32,407 nt of DNA from Hyphomicrobiales bacterium (lineage in GTDB: Bacteria > Pseudomonadota > Alphaproteobacteria > Rhizobiales > Beijerinckiaceae), in contig JAFAQA010000399.1 of NCBI GenBank assembly GCA_019246665.1, forward strand, positions 1-32,407. The letters run 5' to 3'. Made by a program: the position numbers and the translations under genes. The notes beneath the pieces are model-generated. The model was given only the letters and a program-made list of their open reading frames with translations, made no database searches and was not told the DNA's origin. This document shows positions 1-7,929 of this stretch, piece by piece. Position 1 is the first letter of the stretch, and every line of letters starts with the position of its first letter.

Positions 1-341
1 GTCCAACCCTCGGCGAGGATCGACGGCACGAGCACCGCGCTGGGATGGCCGGCCAAGGCGACGTCATCATAGTCGAGCACATGGGCGGCGACGCCATTGA
101 CGAAAGCGGCGTCGGGCGCCAACAGGTTGCGACCCGAGGGGATTTCGGGGGCTGCATCGTTTTGCAACACCGTGGGGACCATTGCTGACACGATGCGCAC
201 CGGCTCTTCGGCCGCCCCCGCGATCATCACGCCGACGCAGTCCGCAAATCCGATCTTCGCGGCCCGGACACAACTCTCCGGCAGGCCGTCATGGCTGATG
301 CTCGCGACGAAATCCGCTGATTGCTTGGTAATGTTGAGCAT
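1..341 (-). CDS. MmgE/PrpD family protein, N-terminal part (cut by window edge)
   Basis: The first 113 codons of a protein whose 3' end lies outside the window. The sequence shows a helical N-terminus and then the segment HVLDYDDVALAGHPSAV, which matches the conserved D-Y-D-D...G-H-P-S block of the MmgE/PrpD family. That family includes 2-methylcitrate dehydratase and cis-aconitate decarboxylase, and acts on small tricarboxylic or branched acids in the cytoplasm. The ATG at 341 lies 10 bases after the stop of the acyl-CoA dehydrogenase gene and is preceded by GAGGCG, so it is the last visible gene of the long minus-strand operon. Its exact reaction cannot be read from the fragment. In this context a hydratase/dehydratase or decarboxylase step on the operon's substrate is my inference. 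Confidence 0.85.
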   Translation of the reverse strand, partial: MLNITKQSADFVASISHDGLPESCVRAAKIGFADCVGVMIAGAAEEPVRIVSAMVPTVLQNDAAPEIPSGRNLLAPDAAFVNGVAAHVLDYDDVALAGHPSAVLVPSILAEGW

Positions 342-351
342 GGGTTGCGCC

Positions 352-1551
352 TCAATAGGACCGGGGAAGGCCGAGGACGTGCTGCGCCACATAGGCGAGC
401 ACGAGATTCGTCGAGATCGGCGCCGTCTGATAGATGCGCGCCTCGCGCCATTTACGTTCGATGTCGTATTCCTGCGCGAAACCGAAACCACCATGGGTCT
501 GCAACGCGGTGTCGGCGGCTTTCCACGTCGCTTCGGAGGCGAGCAGCTTGGCGATGTTGGCATCCGCTCCACACGGCCTGCCGGCATCGAAGAGCGCTGC
601 GGCTCGCCGGCACATCAGGTCGGCGGCCTCGAGCTCGGCATAGGCGCGGGCGAGCGGAAACTGCACCCCCTGGTTCTGCCCGATCGGTCGCTCGAAGACC
701 CGACGCTCATTCGCATAATCGACACCCTTCTTGAGCAGCCAACGTCCGTCGCCCACGCATTCGGAGGCGACGAGGATGCGTTCGGCATTCATCCCATCGA
801 GGATGTAGCGAAAGCCCTGGCCCTCCTCACCGATCAGATCCTCAACCGGCACCTTCAGGTTCTCGATAAAGACTTCGGTGGTGTTGTGATTGATGAGCGC
901 CTTGATGGGCCGGATCTCGATGCCGTTTCCCTTGGCCTTCCTCAAATCGACGAGGAACACCGAAAGTCCTTCGGTGCGCTTCTTGACCTGCTCACGGGGC
1001 GTCGTTCGGGCGAGGAGCAGCATCAGATCGGAATGAAGGGCGCGCGATGTCCAAACCTTTTGCCCGTTGACTATGTAGTGGTCGCCTTGCCGCACAGCGC
1101 GTGTCTTTAGCTGGGTGGTGTCAGATCCGGTCGTGGGCTCCGTGACGCCGAAGGCCTGCAGACGCAACTCGCCGGAGGCGATGCCGGGCAGATAGCGCTG
1201 CTTTTGCTTCTCGTTGCCGTGCCGCAGAAGCGTTCCCATGATGTACATTTGAGCGTGAGCGGGGCTTGCCGTGCAGCCTGACGCGTTGATCTCCTCCAAG
1301 ATCACGGCCGCCGCCCGCAACGGCAGGCCGGCGCCACCGTACTCCTCTGGAATCAGGGCCCCCAAAAATCCGGATTTGGTCAACGCCTGGACGAATTCGG
1401 TGGGATACGCCCTCTTATCATCGAGGTCGCGCCAGTACTCGCCGGGGAAGCCCTCGCAAATGCGTCGAACGGAATGGCGCAATTCCGGATAATCCTCGCC
1501 AAGAGCAAGGGTCACCGCGGTATCGGGAGAGGCCGTGTCACGGCGGTTCAT
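352..1551 (-). CDS. Acyl-CoA dehydrogenase
   Basis: A 399-residue flavoprotein of normal family length that introduces the alpha-beta double bond into an acyl-CoA, passing electrons to ETF. Visible blocks are the N-terminal helical domain (LIPEEYGGAGLP, 67-77), the flavin-contact strand FGVTEPTTGSDT (134-145), NGQKVWTS (162-169) and the C-terminal helical part with QTHGGFGF (351-358). The usual C-terminal catalytic Glu (Y-E-G-T) is not there; the aligned stretch reads RIYQTAPIS. A Glu is present in NAER (E257), the place used by isovaleryl-CoA and long-chain dehydrogenases. The start at 1551 follows AAAGGA by 6 bases and lies 11 bases after the aldolase gene. The placement suggests a branched or dicarboxylic acyl-CoA substrate, which is inference. 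Confidence 0.9.
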   Translation of the reverse strand: MNRRDTASPDTAVTLALGEDYPELRHSVRRICEGFPGEYWRDLDDKRAYPTEFVQALTKSGFLGALIPEEYGGAGLPLRAAAVILEEINASGCTASPAHAQMYIMGTLLRHGNEKQKQRYLPGIASGELRLQAFGVTEPTTGSDTTQLKTRAVRQGDHYIVNGQKVWTSRALHSDLMLLLARTTPREQVKKRTEGLSVFLVDLRKAKGNGIEIRPIKALINHNTTEVFIENLKVPVEDLIGEEGQGFRYILDGMNAERILVASECVGDGRWLLKKGVDYANERRVFERPIGQNQGVQFPLARAYAELEAADLMCRRAAALFDAGRPCGADANIAKLLASEATWKAADTALQTHGGFGFAQEYDIERKWREARIYQTAPISTNLVLAYVAQHVLGLPRSY

Positions 1552-1562
1552 CGGCTATCCTT

Positions 1563-2507
1563 TCAGGGCGCGGCCACGCCAGGGCGGCGATAAGTCTTGG
1601 GAAGGCCGGCGCGCGCGATTGCGCCCGAGAAGCGCTCTCCGGGTAGCCACGCCTCGACCTCGTGACGCAGCGCGACCAGGGCCTCCAAATCGACGCCGGT
1701 ATCGAATCCGAGCTGTTCCAGGAGGAAGACCGTGTCCTCCGTATCGATGTTGCCCGTCGCGCCAGGAGCGAATGGACAGCCGCCGAGGCCCGCGAGAGAG
1801 GCATCGAAGGCTCGAACCCCGACCTCGATCGCGGCGGTGACGTTGGCGAGCCCGAGGCCTCGGGTATCGTGGAAATGGCAGGCGACGGGCAGCTTCCCGA
1901 CAGCCTTGGTGATGTCCCCAACGATGCGGCGAACCTGCCCCGGATCGCCGTAGCCGACCGTATCGGCGACGATGACCTCATCAGCGCCGGCCTCGGCAAG
2001 CCGGATCGCAAGCTCGATGACCCGCTTTTCGGGGACCGCGCCCTGGATAGTGCAGCCAAAAGCCGTCGCAATGCCGGCACCGAGCGTCACCCGGGGGCCG
2101 GGGGCCGCATTGCGGAGCGCCACGATGCGCCCAAAATCCGCAAGCGACTCCTCGGTCGTGCGCCGGACATTGGCGAGGTTGTGCTCCTCGCTAGCGGAGA
2201 GGACATAGTTGATCCGCGGCAAACCGGTCGCGATCGCCCGCGCGGCGCCCTTAAGATTGGGCACCAGCGCGGAGGCCGTGAAGCCGCCAAGCGCGATCGC
2301 GCCTCTCGCTACAGCTTCCGCATCCCCGAATTGGGGCACGACCTTGGCAGGAACGAAGGATGTCACTTCGATTTCACGGATGCCTGCCTTGGCGGCCCGT
2401 CGGCACCAGGTGAGCTTGCGCTCCGTCGCCAGCACAGTCCGCACCATCTGGATCCCGTCGCGTGGCCCGACTTCGCGGACACAAGCACGCTCACGCATGA
2501 TCTTCAT
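1563..2507 (-). CDS. Hydroxymethylglutaryl-CoA lyase family aldolase
   Basis: A 314-residue TIM-barrel aldolase of the HMG-CoA lyase (DRE-TIM metallolyase) family, which cleaves 3-hydroxy-3-methylglutaryl-CoA to acetyl-CoA and acetoacetate. All family signatures are present: GPRDG with R16-D17, E47 in IEVTSF, the metal-binding H211/H213 in CHFHD, the catalytic C244 in LGGCPFAPGATGN and N253. The start at 2507 is preceded by AAAGGGAA and sits 6 bases after the crotonase stop, so the two are cotranscribed. It is probably the carbon-carbon cleavage step of the locus. The substrate may be a homologue of HMG-CoA, because no biotin carboxylase of the leucine pathway is encoded nearby. Confidence 0.92.
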   Translation of the reverse strand: MKIMRERACVREVGPRDGIQMVRTVLATERKLTWCRRAAKAGIREIEVTSFVPAKVVPQFGDAEAVARGAIALGGFTASALVPNLKGAARAIATGLPRINYVLSASEEHNLANVRRTTEESLADFGRIVALRNAAPGPRVTLGAGIATAFGCTIQGAVPEKRVIELAIRLAEAGADEVIVADTVGYGDPGQVRRIVGDITKAVGKLPVACHFHDTRGLGLANVTAAIEVGVRAFDASLAGLGGCPFAPGATGNIDTEDTVFLLEQLGFDTGVDLEALVALRHEVEAWLPGERFSGAIARAGLPKTYRRPGVAAP

Positions 2508-2513
2508 TTCCCT

Positions 2514-3308
2514 TTAGAGGCCGCGGAAATTTGGCTTACGGCGCTCGTTGTAGGCGAGCACCCCCTCTCGCCGGTCCTCCGTCGGAACCATTCGATTGTA
2601 CGCCTCGATCTCATATGCGAGGCCGTCCCATATCGACATCTGCAAGCCGCGACGGATGGCCTGCTTGGCCTGGCGCACTGCGATCGGGCCGTTGCCGGCA
2701 ATGCGCCGGGCAGTCGCGAGCGCCGCGTCGCGCAATCCCTCGGGCGGCAACACCTTGTTGACGAGTCCCCATTTCTCGGCCTCTTCCGCCGAGAAAGGCG
2801 CCCCAGTGAGGATCAGCTCTTGGGCTCGCCTCTCGCCGACGGCCCGCGGCAGGTTTTGCGTCCCGCCCGCGCCCGGCATGATGCCGAGCGTTACCTCCGT
2901 GAGAGCGAAACGCGCATTCGTCGAGGCATAGACGAAGTCGGCCGCCGCCGCGACCTCGCAGCCCCCGCCGTAAGCCGCCCCGTTCACGCAGGCGATCAGC
3001 GGGACCGGGCAGCCCATGAGGGCCCGCACCATCCGCTCAAAAATCACGTGCTGCGACTGCCATGCGGCATCGGACATGCCCTTGCGTTCCTTCAGATCTC
3101 CGCCGGCGCAGAAGGCCTTCTCGCCGCGCCCGGTGACGATGACCACGCGAACGTCTTCGAGGTTCAACAGGAGGCCTTCGAACAGCTCCATGAGATCGAG
3201 GCCCATGCGCGTGTTCATGGCGTTTGCTGCCTCGGGCCGATCGAGTGTGACGAGCAAGATGTGCCTGTCGATGTGTTCGAGGAACAACGTCTCGAAATCA
3301 TTGCGCAT
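2514..3308 (-). CDS. Enoyl-CoA hydratase/isomerase family protein
   Basis: A 264-residue crotonase-fold enzyme that would add water to an enoyl-CoA. The oxyanion-hole segment FCAGGDLKER (67-75) and the GAAYGGGCEVA block (110-120) are present. The two catalytic glutamates of the hydratases appear as E118 (CEVA) and E138 (LTEVTLG), so hydratase activity is plausible rather than only isomerase. I place the start at 3308 because AAAGGAG lies 6 bases upstream and the homologous region begins there, although the frame stays open to 3443. The start overlaps the end of the CoA-transferase gene by 11 bases. In context it resembles the 3-methylglutaconyl-CoA hydratase step between the dehydrogenase and the lyase; that assignment is inference. 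Confidence 0.9.
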   Translation of the reverse strand: MRNDFETLFLEHIDRHILLVTLDRPEAANAMNTRMGLDLMELFEGLLLNLEDVRVVIVTGRGEKAFCAGGDLKERKGMSDAAWQSQHVIFERMVRALMGCPVPLIACVNGAAYGGGCEVAAAADFVYASTNARFALTEVTLGIMPGAGGTQNLPRAVGERRAQELILTGAPFSAEEAEKWGLVNKVLPPEGLRDAALATARRIAGNGPIAVRQAKQAIRRGLQMSIWDGLAYEIEAYNRMVPTEDRREGVLAYNERRKPNFRGL

Positions 3309-4461
3309 TGACCACTCCTTTCGGGGCGGCGGCTCCGAGCAATGCGTTGTGCTCGCCAAGCTTGGGGGCGCCAGTGCGTGCCCGGGGCCTTTTCCCCTCG
3401 AACGCCAACGGGACCCCGACCAGATCGATACCATCGGCTCCACAACGGACGGTCATATCGAGGGCCCGGGTCTGCGGGTGCTCGGCGACCTGATCGGTGG
3501 TGAGGAGCGGAGCATTCGGGACGCCGGCGGCATCCAGCGTGTCCCCGAGCGCGGCGGTTTTTTGGGGGCGAACCGCCGCCGCGATCTGAGGAAGCAACCG
3601 ATCGCGGTTGACGACGCGCATCGGGTTGGTTGCGAAATCCGGATCTTGCGCCAAGGCAGGTAAATTCAGAGCCGCGCAGAGCTTGCGATAGAGATTGTCG
3701 TTCCCCGCCGCGATCATGAGCCAGCCATCGGCCGTCTCGAACGCCTGGTAAGGCACGATCTCGGCAATTCCCGAACCATGAGGCTTTCGGACGTCACCAG
3801 AGGCCGCGTAGCCGGCAAGAGGGATGGTCATCCAGGCGAGGCCTGTCTCGTAAAGGGAGGTTGCCACGGTCCGCCCCTCGCCGGTGCTGTTGCGCGCCAG
3901 AAGAGCCGATAGCATTCCGATGACGGTCCACATGCCGGAGCCCATGTCGATCAGCGACACGCCGACGCGCACCGGCGGCCTTTCACCCTCGCCGGTGACG
4001 CTCATGATGCCTGTACTGGCCTGGGCGAGCGGATCATAGCCTGGCTTCTTCGCCAGAGGTCCTGTCGCTCCGAATGCGCCAATATCGCACCAGATGAGCG
4101 ACGGCTTTTCGGTTCGCAGAGCCGCGGCCGTGAGCCCGAACTTCTCAAGGATTCCCGGCCGCAGATTCTGAATCACCGCATCGGCCTTCGCCAGGATCAA
4201 CGTTCTGAGAGCCTCTACGTCATCTTCCCGCGAGAAATCCACCGTCACTCCTTCCTTGCCCCGATTAAGGCAATGGAACGACGTGGAGGAGCCATTCCAG
4301 AAGGGCGGCCCCCAGCCGCGGGCATAGTCGCCACCATCAGGGTTTTCCACCTTGATCACTCGCGCACCAAGATCGGCCAGGATCTGCCCGGCAAATGGGG
4401 CAGCGACGCTGTGGCCGAGTTCGACAACAGTGATGCCGCTCAGGGGTCTATCAATGCTCAT
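3298..4461 (-). CDS. CaiB/BaiF family (class III) CoA-transferase
   Basis: A 387-residue class III CoA-transferase, which moves CoA between a donor thioester and a free carboxylic acid through an aspartyl-CoA anhydride. It opens with the typical SGITVVELGHSVAAPFAGQILADLGA region. The candidate catalytic Asp is D172 in SLIDMGSG, at the position of Asp169 in formyl-CoA transferase. Length is normal for single-domain members. The start at 4461 is preceded by AGGA at good spacing. It is the first gene after the 78-base gap that carries a palindrome shared with the livK promoter region, so it probably has its own promoter. Its likely role is activation of the imported acid, which is inference. Confidence 0.9.
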   Translation of the reverse strand: MSIDRPLSGITVVELGHSVAAPFAGQILADLGARVIKVENPDGGDYARGWGPPFWNGSSTSFHCLNRGKEGVTVDFSREDDVEALRTLILAKADAVIQNLRPGILEKFGLTAAALRTEKPSLIWCDIGAFGATGPLAKKPGYDPLAQASTGIMSVTGEGERPPVRVGVSLIDMGSGMWTVIGMLSALLARNSTGEGRTVATSLYETGLAWMTIPLAGYAASGDVRKPHGSGIAEIVPYQAFETADGWLMIAAGNDNLYRKLCAALNLPALAQDPDFATNPMRVVNRDRLLPQIAAAVRPQKTAALGDTLDAAGVPNAPLLTTDQVAEHPQTRALDMTVRCGADGIDLVGVPLAFEGKRPRARTGAPKLGEHNALLGAAAPKGVVNAQ

Positions 4462-4500
4462 GATGGGTCCTGTGGGCGAGCTGATTTCTGGTTTATCGCG

Positions 4501-4514
4501 TGGAAACGTTTCAT
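4501..4514. promoter_or_regulatory. Candidate operator before the CoA-transferase gene
   Basis: TGGAAACGTTTCAT contains the perfect 10-bp palindrome GAAACGTTTC (4503-4512), 40 bases upstream of the CoA-transferase start. The same 12 bases GAAACGTTTCAT recur at 10089-10100 between livK and the ligase gene. The central CG with flanking AAA/TTT resembles LacI-family operators. No LacI-type gene is visible in the window. Confidence 0.55.
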
Positions 4515-4539
4515 CGTGGGCCCGGATTTCACGGCTGGC

Positions 4540-5349
4540 TCATGATTTGTCCATCGCATTGTCGGCGACGAGAACAGCCCCGTTGACGAAGCTCGCGCGG
4601 TCGGAGAGTGCGAACACGATCAGGTTGGCCAATTCTTCCGGTGTGCCCCAGCGCGTATTGCGCATCGAGTTGTTGGCCGACCAGAGACGGCGTTCCGTAT
4701 CCGCCTCTTCGGCGCTGAGGTGGCGCTTGGCGAGTTCGCGTTCCCACTTGGAGAAGCGCTCGGGCGTGTTCACGAAGCCAGGTACAACGCAGTTTACGCG
4801 GATGTTGTGTGGCCCAAACTCATTGGCAAGGATCTTGGAGAAGCGGATCTCTGCCGACTTCGCAGGTCCGGTGCAGGACGACAAAAACGGGGGCATGGTC
4901 ACCATGATGCCGGTCTCGCCGGCGACGTTGACGATGCTTCCCCCATTCTGCTCGACCATGAGGGGGATGATGCGCTGGCAGATGCGAAACTGGGCGAAGA
5001 AGTTGATAGCCATGCCGTATTGCAATTCTTCGTCCGTAACCTCGAGAAACGGCTTGTATGTGCCGGTGCCGGCATTGTTGACCAGCATGTCGATGCGGCC
5101 CAGACGCTCCTTGGCGACGCGCGGCAACTGTGCGATTTGGGAAAGATCCGTGACATCCAATGAAAATGTTTCCACCCGCGCGCCGGTCGTCTTCGCGATG
5201 TCGGCGCGCGCTTCCTCGAGGGCTGATTGCCGCCGTGCGCAAATAAGCACCGCTGCTCCTTCTTCGGCAAGCAAGCGTGCTGTCTCGAGCCCGATCCCCT
5301 TGCTGCCGCCCGTGATGACGGCAGTTTTCCCCTCCATCCCGAGTTTCAT
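4540..5349 (-). CDS. Short-chain dehydrogenase/reductase family protein with altered active site
   Basis: A 269-residue Rossmann-fold protein of the SDR family. The cofactor motif TGGSKGIG (13-20), NNAG (91-94), the catalytic-type N116 and the VPGFVNT segment are intact. The catalytic Tyr of Y-x-x-x-K is replaced: aligning K164 and the invariant IRVN shows T160 where Tyr should be, and the Ser position 13 residues earlier is G147. The protein therefore keeps the NAD(P)-binding fold but probably not classical SDR chemistry. The ATG at 5349 is preceded by GAGGAA and overlaps the stop of the small upstream ORF as TGATG; a GTG one codon earlier is possible. It sits between the transporter genes and the acyl-CoA genes. 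Confidence 0.85.
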   Translation of the reverse strand: MKLGMEGKTAVITGGSKGIGLETARLLAEEGAAVLICARRQSALEEARADIAKTTGARVETFSLDVTDLSQIAQLPRVAKERLGRIDMLVNNAGTGTYKPFLEVTDEELQYGMAINFFAQFRICQRIIPLMVEQNGGSIVNVAGETGIMVTMPPFLSSCTGPAKSAEIRFSKILANEFGPHNIRVNCVVPGFVNTPERFSKWERELAKRHLSAEEADTERRLWSANNSMRNTRWGTPEELANLIVFALSDRASFVNGAVLVADNAMDKS

Positions 5350-5471
5350 CACGCGTATTCCTCAGTGAATGGACACGAAGAGCTCATCGTAAATCTTCCG
5401 TCTCCTGTGGTCGAAGAAATTACAATCCCATTTAATACTTTACATTCCTTGGTGTTTTTGAAATTCATCAT
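5349..5471 (-). CDS. Small 40-residue ORF translationally coupled between livF and the SDR gene
   Basis: A 40-residue reading frame (begins MMNFKNTKEC, ends SSSCPFTEEYA) fills the gap between livF and the SDR gene. Its ATG at 5471 overlaps the livF stop as TGATG and its stop overlaps the SDR start in the same way. GAGGAG at 5480-5485 lies 8 bases before the ATG, an ideal ribosome-binding site. The stretch is only about 40% GC by my count, far below its neighbours, and uses AT-rich codons. There is no hydrophobic segment long enough for a membrane helix; two Cys (10 and 33) and Ser/Thr runs stand out. I recognise no family. It may encode a small protein, or be a coupling relic of a decayed gene. 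Confidence 0.5.
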   Translation of the reverse strand: MMNFKNTKECKVLNGIVISSTTGDGRFTMSSSCPFTEEYA

Positions 5472-6163
5472 CACAAATACTCCTCGGACAGAGCAAGATC
5501 CTGGATTTCTGCCACTGTACCGCTGCGCCGGACTTCCCCGCCGCGCATGACATAGCCACGTGCGGCAAGCTTGAGCGCTGGCCTCGCCATCTGCTCCGTC
5601 ATCAGGATTGTGGTGCCGCGTGCCTGCATGTGCCGAACGGCTTCGCTGATGCGGGTGATCCACACGGGCGCCAGCCCTAGGAAGGGTTCGTCGAGCAATA
5701 GCAACGGCGGAAACGAACTCATCGCCCTGGCGAGTGCCACGATCTGCTGCTGCCCGCCGGAGAGCTGGCCCGCCGGCTGCTTGGCGCGTTCCTCGAGGAG
5801 AGGAAAGACGGACACAAGCCATTCCCACGATTGCCGCTGGCGCGCCGCGCCGAGGCGGTAAGCGCCAGTGAGAACATTGTCTTCCACCGACATCGTCGGG
5901 AAGACGCGGCGGCCCTCCGGCGAATAACCAATACCCGCTCGGGCCCGCTCGTCGCAGGACAGCGCGCTCACGTCCCGCCCGGCGAAGCGCACAATCCCGC
6001 TCGTGGTGCAGACAAGGCCGATGACCGCGTTGATGAGGCTCGACTTGCCGGCACCGTTGGCGCCGACGAGCAGCACGGTCTCGCCGGCCTCTGCCGAGAT
6101 TGAGACCCGACGCAGTGCCGTGATGCCGCCGTAGCGAACCTCGAGATCTTCGATCGCGAGCAT
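5471..6163 (-). CDS. livF: Branched-chain amino acid-type ABC transporter ATP-binding protein LivF
   Basis: A 230-residue ABC ATPase of the LivF type, the second of two nucleotide-binding subunits of a HAAT-family importer at the inner face of the membrane. Walker A is GANGAGKS (34-41), the signature is LSGGQQQ, and Walker B is LLLLDEPFLGLAP. The TEQMARPALKLAARGYVM stretch toward the C-terminus is typical of LivF rather than LivG. Its start overlaps the livG stop as TGATG, showing tight coupling. The set of five liv genes is complete, but the substrate need not be an amino acid; many members carry aromatic or dicarboxylic acids, and the downstream acyl-CoA genes favour an organic acid. Confidence 0.92.
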   Translation of the reverse strand: MLAIEDLEVRYGGITALRRVSISAEAGETVLLVGANGAGKSSLINAVIGLVCTTSGIVRFAGRDVSALSCDERARAGIGYSPEGRRVFPTMSVEDNVLTGAYRLGAARQRQSWEWLVSVFPLLEERAKQPAGQLSGGQQQIVALARAMSSFPPLLLLDEPFLGLAPVWITRISEAVRHMQARGTTILMTEQMARPALKLAARGYVMRGGEVRRSGTVAEIQDLALSEEYL

Positions 6164-6903
6164 CAGGCAGCCTCTTCATCGATGGCACCGACATAAGCAT
6201 CGAGGACATCCTTGCGCGATAGCACCTCTGCGGGCGGGCCTGAGGCAAGGACACGGCCCGCATCGAGAACGAGCACCGATGGGCACAGGCGCCGGATCAG
6301 ATCCATGTCGTGCTCGACGATGAGCACGCTGCAACCGAGTTCGCGCTGCGCGTGGCGCACGAAGTCGTCAATCCGAGTGCGTTCACGCCTCTCGAGACCT
6401 GCTGCCGGTTCGTCGAGAAGCAAGACTTTGGGACGGGTAGCGTAGGTGAGGATGAGGCCGAGCATCTTCTGCAAACCATAGGGCAGCTTGTCACTCCGTT
6501 CGTCGAGGCGCGATGCCAGTTCGAACTTTTCGATCATGTGGGAGATGCCGTCCGAGGAGGCGCGCCGGCCTCCACTGAACCGGATGGCGCGAGAGATGTT
6601 TTCGCCTACGCTCGCCCCGCCGAAGGTGTTCGTCTGTTGAAAGCTGCGAACCAGACCCGCGCGGCTTAGTGCATGGAACGGCGCGCCGGTCACGTTCCTG
6701 CCGCCGAGCAGAATTCGTCCGCTGGTGGGCGTCAGCTTGCCGCAGATCACGTTGATCAGCGTCGTTTTGCCGGCGCCGTTCGGCCCGATCACGCCGAGCA
6801 CCTCACCGGGCGCGATAGTGAACGACACTTCGTCGAACACTTTCAGACCACCGAAGCGTTTGCAGACCCGGTCGACGGCCAGCTCGGCGCCGCACCTGCT
6901 CAT
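6163..6903 (-). CDS. livG: Branched-chain amino acid-type ABC transporter ATP-binding protein LivG
   Basis: A 246-residue ABC ATPase of the LivG type. Walker A is GPNGAGKT (40-47), followed by a Q-loop in RSFQQTNTFGG and Walker B in VLLLDEPAAGLERRE. The signature motif is degenerate (LPYGLQKML instead of LSGGQ), as often in LivG. I chose the ATG at 6903 because it overlaps the livM stop as ATGA and begins the conserved region, although the frame stays open to 6984. It pairs with LivF to power the permease LivH/LivM. Confidence 0.92.
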   Translation of the reverse strand: MSRCGAELAVDRVCKRFGGLKVFDEVSFTIAPGEVLGVIGPNGAGKTTLINVICGKLTPTSGRILLGGRNVTGAPFHALSRAGLVRSFQQTNTFGGASVGENISRAIRFSGGRRASSDGISHMIEKFELASRLDERSDKLPYGLQKMLGLILTYATRPKVLLLDEPAAGLERRERTRIDDFVRHAQRELGCSVLIVEHDMDLIRRLCPSVLVLDAGRVLASGPPAEVLSRKDVLDAYVGAIDEEAA

Positions 6904-7928
6904 GTCCGGTCTCCCGGCCCGAAAGAGGCGGAAGCGGGAACAGGCATTGCGGGCGCCCGGTTGGGCCGCAGGCGGTGAAGCCAATACGCGCCGGCCCCGA
7001 CAATGCCGTCCTTGGCGAGAAGCACAACGACCATGATGAGAAAGCCGAACAGGCCCTGCGAGTATTCCCCCTGGAGGGCAAGAAGATCCGACGCCCAGAC
7101 AAGCACGCAGCCGCCGACGAGCGGACCCAGGATCGAGCTCTTCCCTCCGATGATCGTGTAGGCGATGTAGTTGACCGAGGAGAGCGGGGCGAAGGAGCTC
7201 GGATGAGCCGTCAGCAGCATGTTGACGAGCGCGAACCCCGCCAACCCCGAAACGCCCGCTGCAATGACGAAGCCAAGCGCTTTGTAGTGCCAGACGACGA
7301 GGCCAAGACTTTGCGCCAGCACCTCATTTTCTTCGATCGCGGCAAAATGCTGCCTGAAGATCCGTGTCACCGTGGCCGTGACGATCACGCCCATGAGGGC
7401 GAGGGCCGTCGTGACCGAAAGCACGGCTTGGTTGTCGGCGAGCGTGATGCCGAAGAGCGTTGGGGCCGGCATGCCGACAAGGCCGTTGGAGCCGCCAGTG
7501 AGGGAGGGCGTCTCAAACAGGACGAGTTGAGTAATCTGCGTCAGCACGAAGGTGACGAGCACGAAGTAGACGCCGCGTAACCGGAGCACCAGCGCCCCGA
7601 GGGGCAACGCGAAGAGGGCCGGCACGGCGAAAGCCAAGAGGGTCAGGACGATGAGGTCGGTAATGCCGAAGCTGCGGCCAGCGATCGCCGCGGTATAGCC
7701 ACCCACGGCCATGAAGGTCGGCACGGCGAAGGTGAGCAGGTTCATGCGCATCATGATGTAGACGCTGAACGCCGCCGTGACCGCGATCAGGATTTGGTTC
7801 GCAACCGAGTAGACCATCGGACTGCGGGTGAGTGCCGGGATAATAAAAGCGGCCGCGATGACGAGGATGCCGACGGTTTCGCCGGCGTTGGACTTGCTCG
7901 GGAGGACGTCGAGCCGAGGCCGCGCCAT
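6900..7928 (-). CDS. livM: Branched-chain amino acid-type ABC transporter permease LivM
   Basis: A 342-residue polytopic inner-membrane permease of the LivM family, with about eight to ten hydrophobic segments and the conserved GGKSSILGPLVGG loop that contacts the ATPases. The start at 7928 lies one base after the livH stop (TGA-G-ATG) and begins at MARPRLD; the open frame continues upstream to 8090 but that part is antisense-like and not conserved in character. The stop overlaps livG as ATGA. It forms the translocation pathway with LivH. Confidence 0.9.
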   Translation of the reverse strand: MARPRLDVLPSKSNAGETVGILVIAAAFIIPALTRSPMVYSVANQILIAVTAAFSVYIMMRMNLLTFAVPTFMAVGGYTAAIAGRSFGITDLIVLTLLAFAVPALFALPLGALVLRLRGVYFVLVTFVLTQITQLVLFETPSLTGGSNGLVGMPAPTLFGITLADNQAVLSVTTALALMGVIVTATVTRIFRQHFAAIEENEVLAQSLGLVVWHYKALGFVIAAGVSGLAGFALVNMLLTAHPSSFAPLSSVNYIAYTIIGGKSSILGPLVGGCVLVWASDLLALQGEYSQGLFGFLIMVVVLLAKDGIVGAGAYWLHRLRPNRAPAMPVPASASFGPGDRT

Positions 7929-7929
7929 C

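Noticed and set aside
97-1110. A 337-codon plus-strand open frame opposite the acyl-CoA dehydrogenase gene
   Set aside because: The minus strand encodes a clear dehydrogenase and MmgE/PrpD start; the plus-strand product matches nothing.
1662-3311. A 549-codon plus-strand open frame across the aldolase and crotonase genes
   Set aside because: It is antisense to two genes with complete catalytic motifs, its product is Arg/Gly/Ala-rich without any domain, and long antisense frames are expected at this GC content.
5349-6263. Long alternative frame over livF running into the small ORF
   Set aside because: The upstream part is a shadow of livF in another frame; only the last 40 codons, with their own ribosome-binding site and junctions, are supported.
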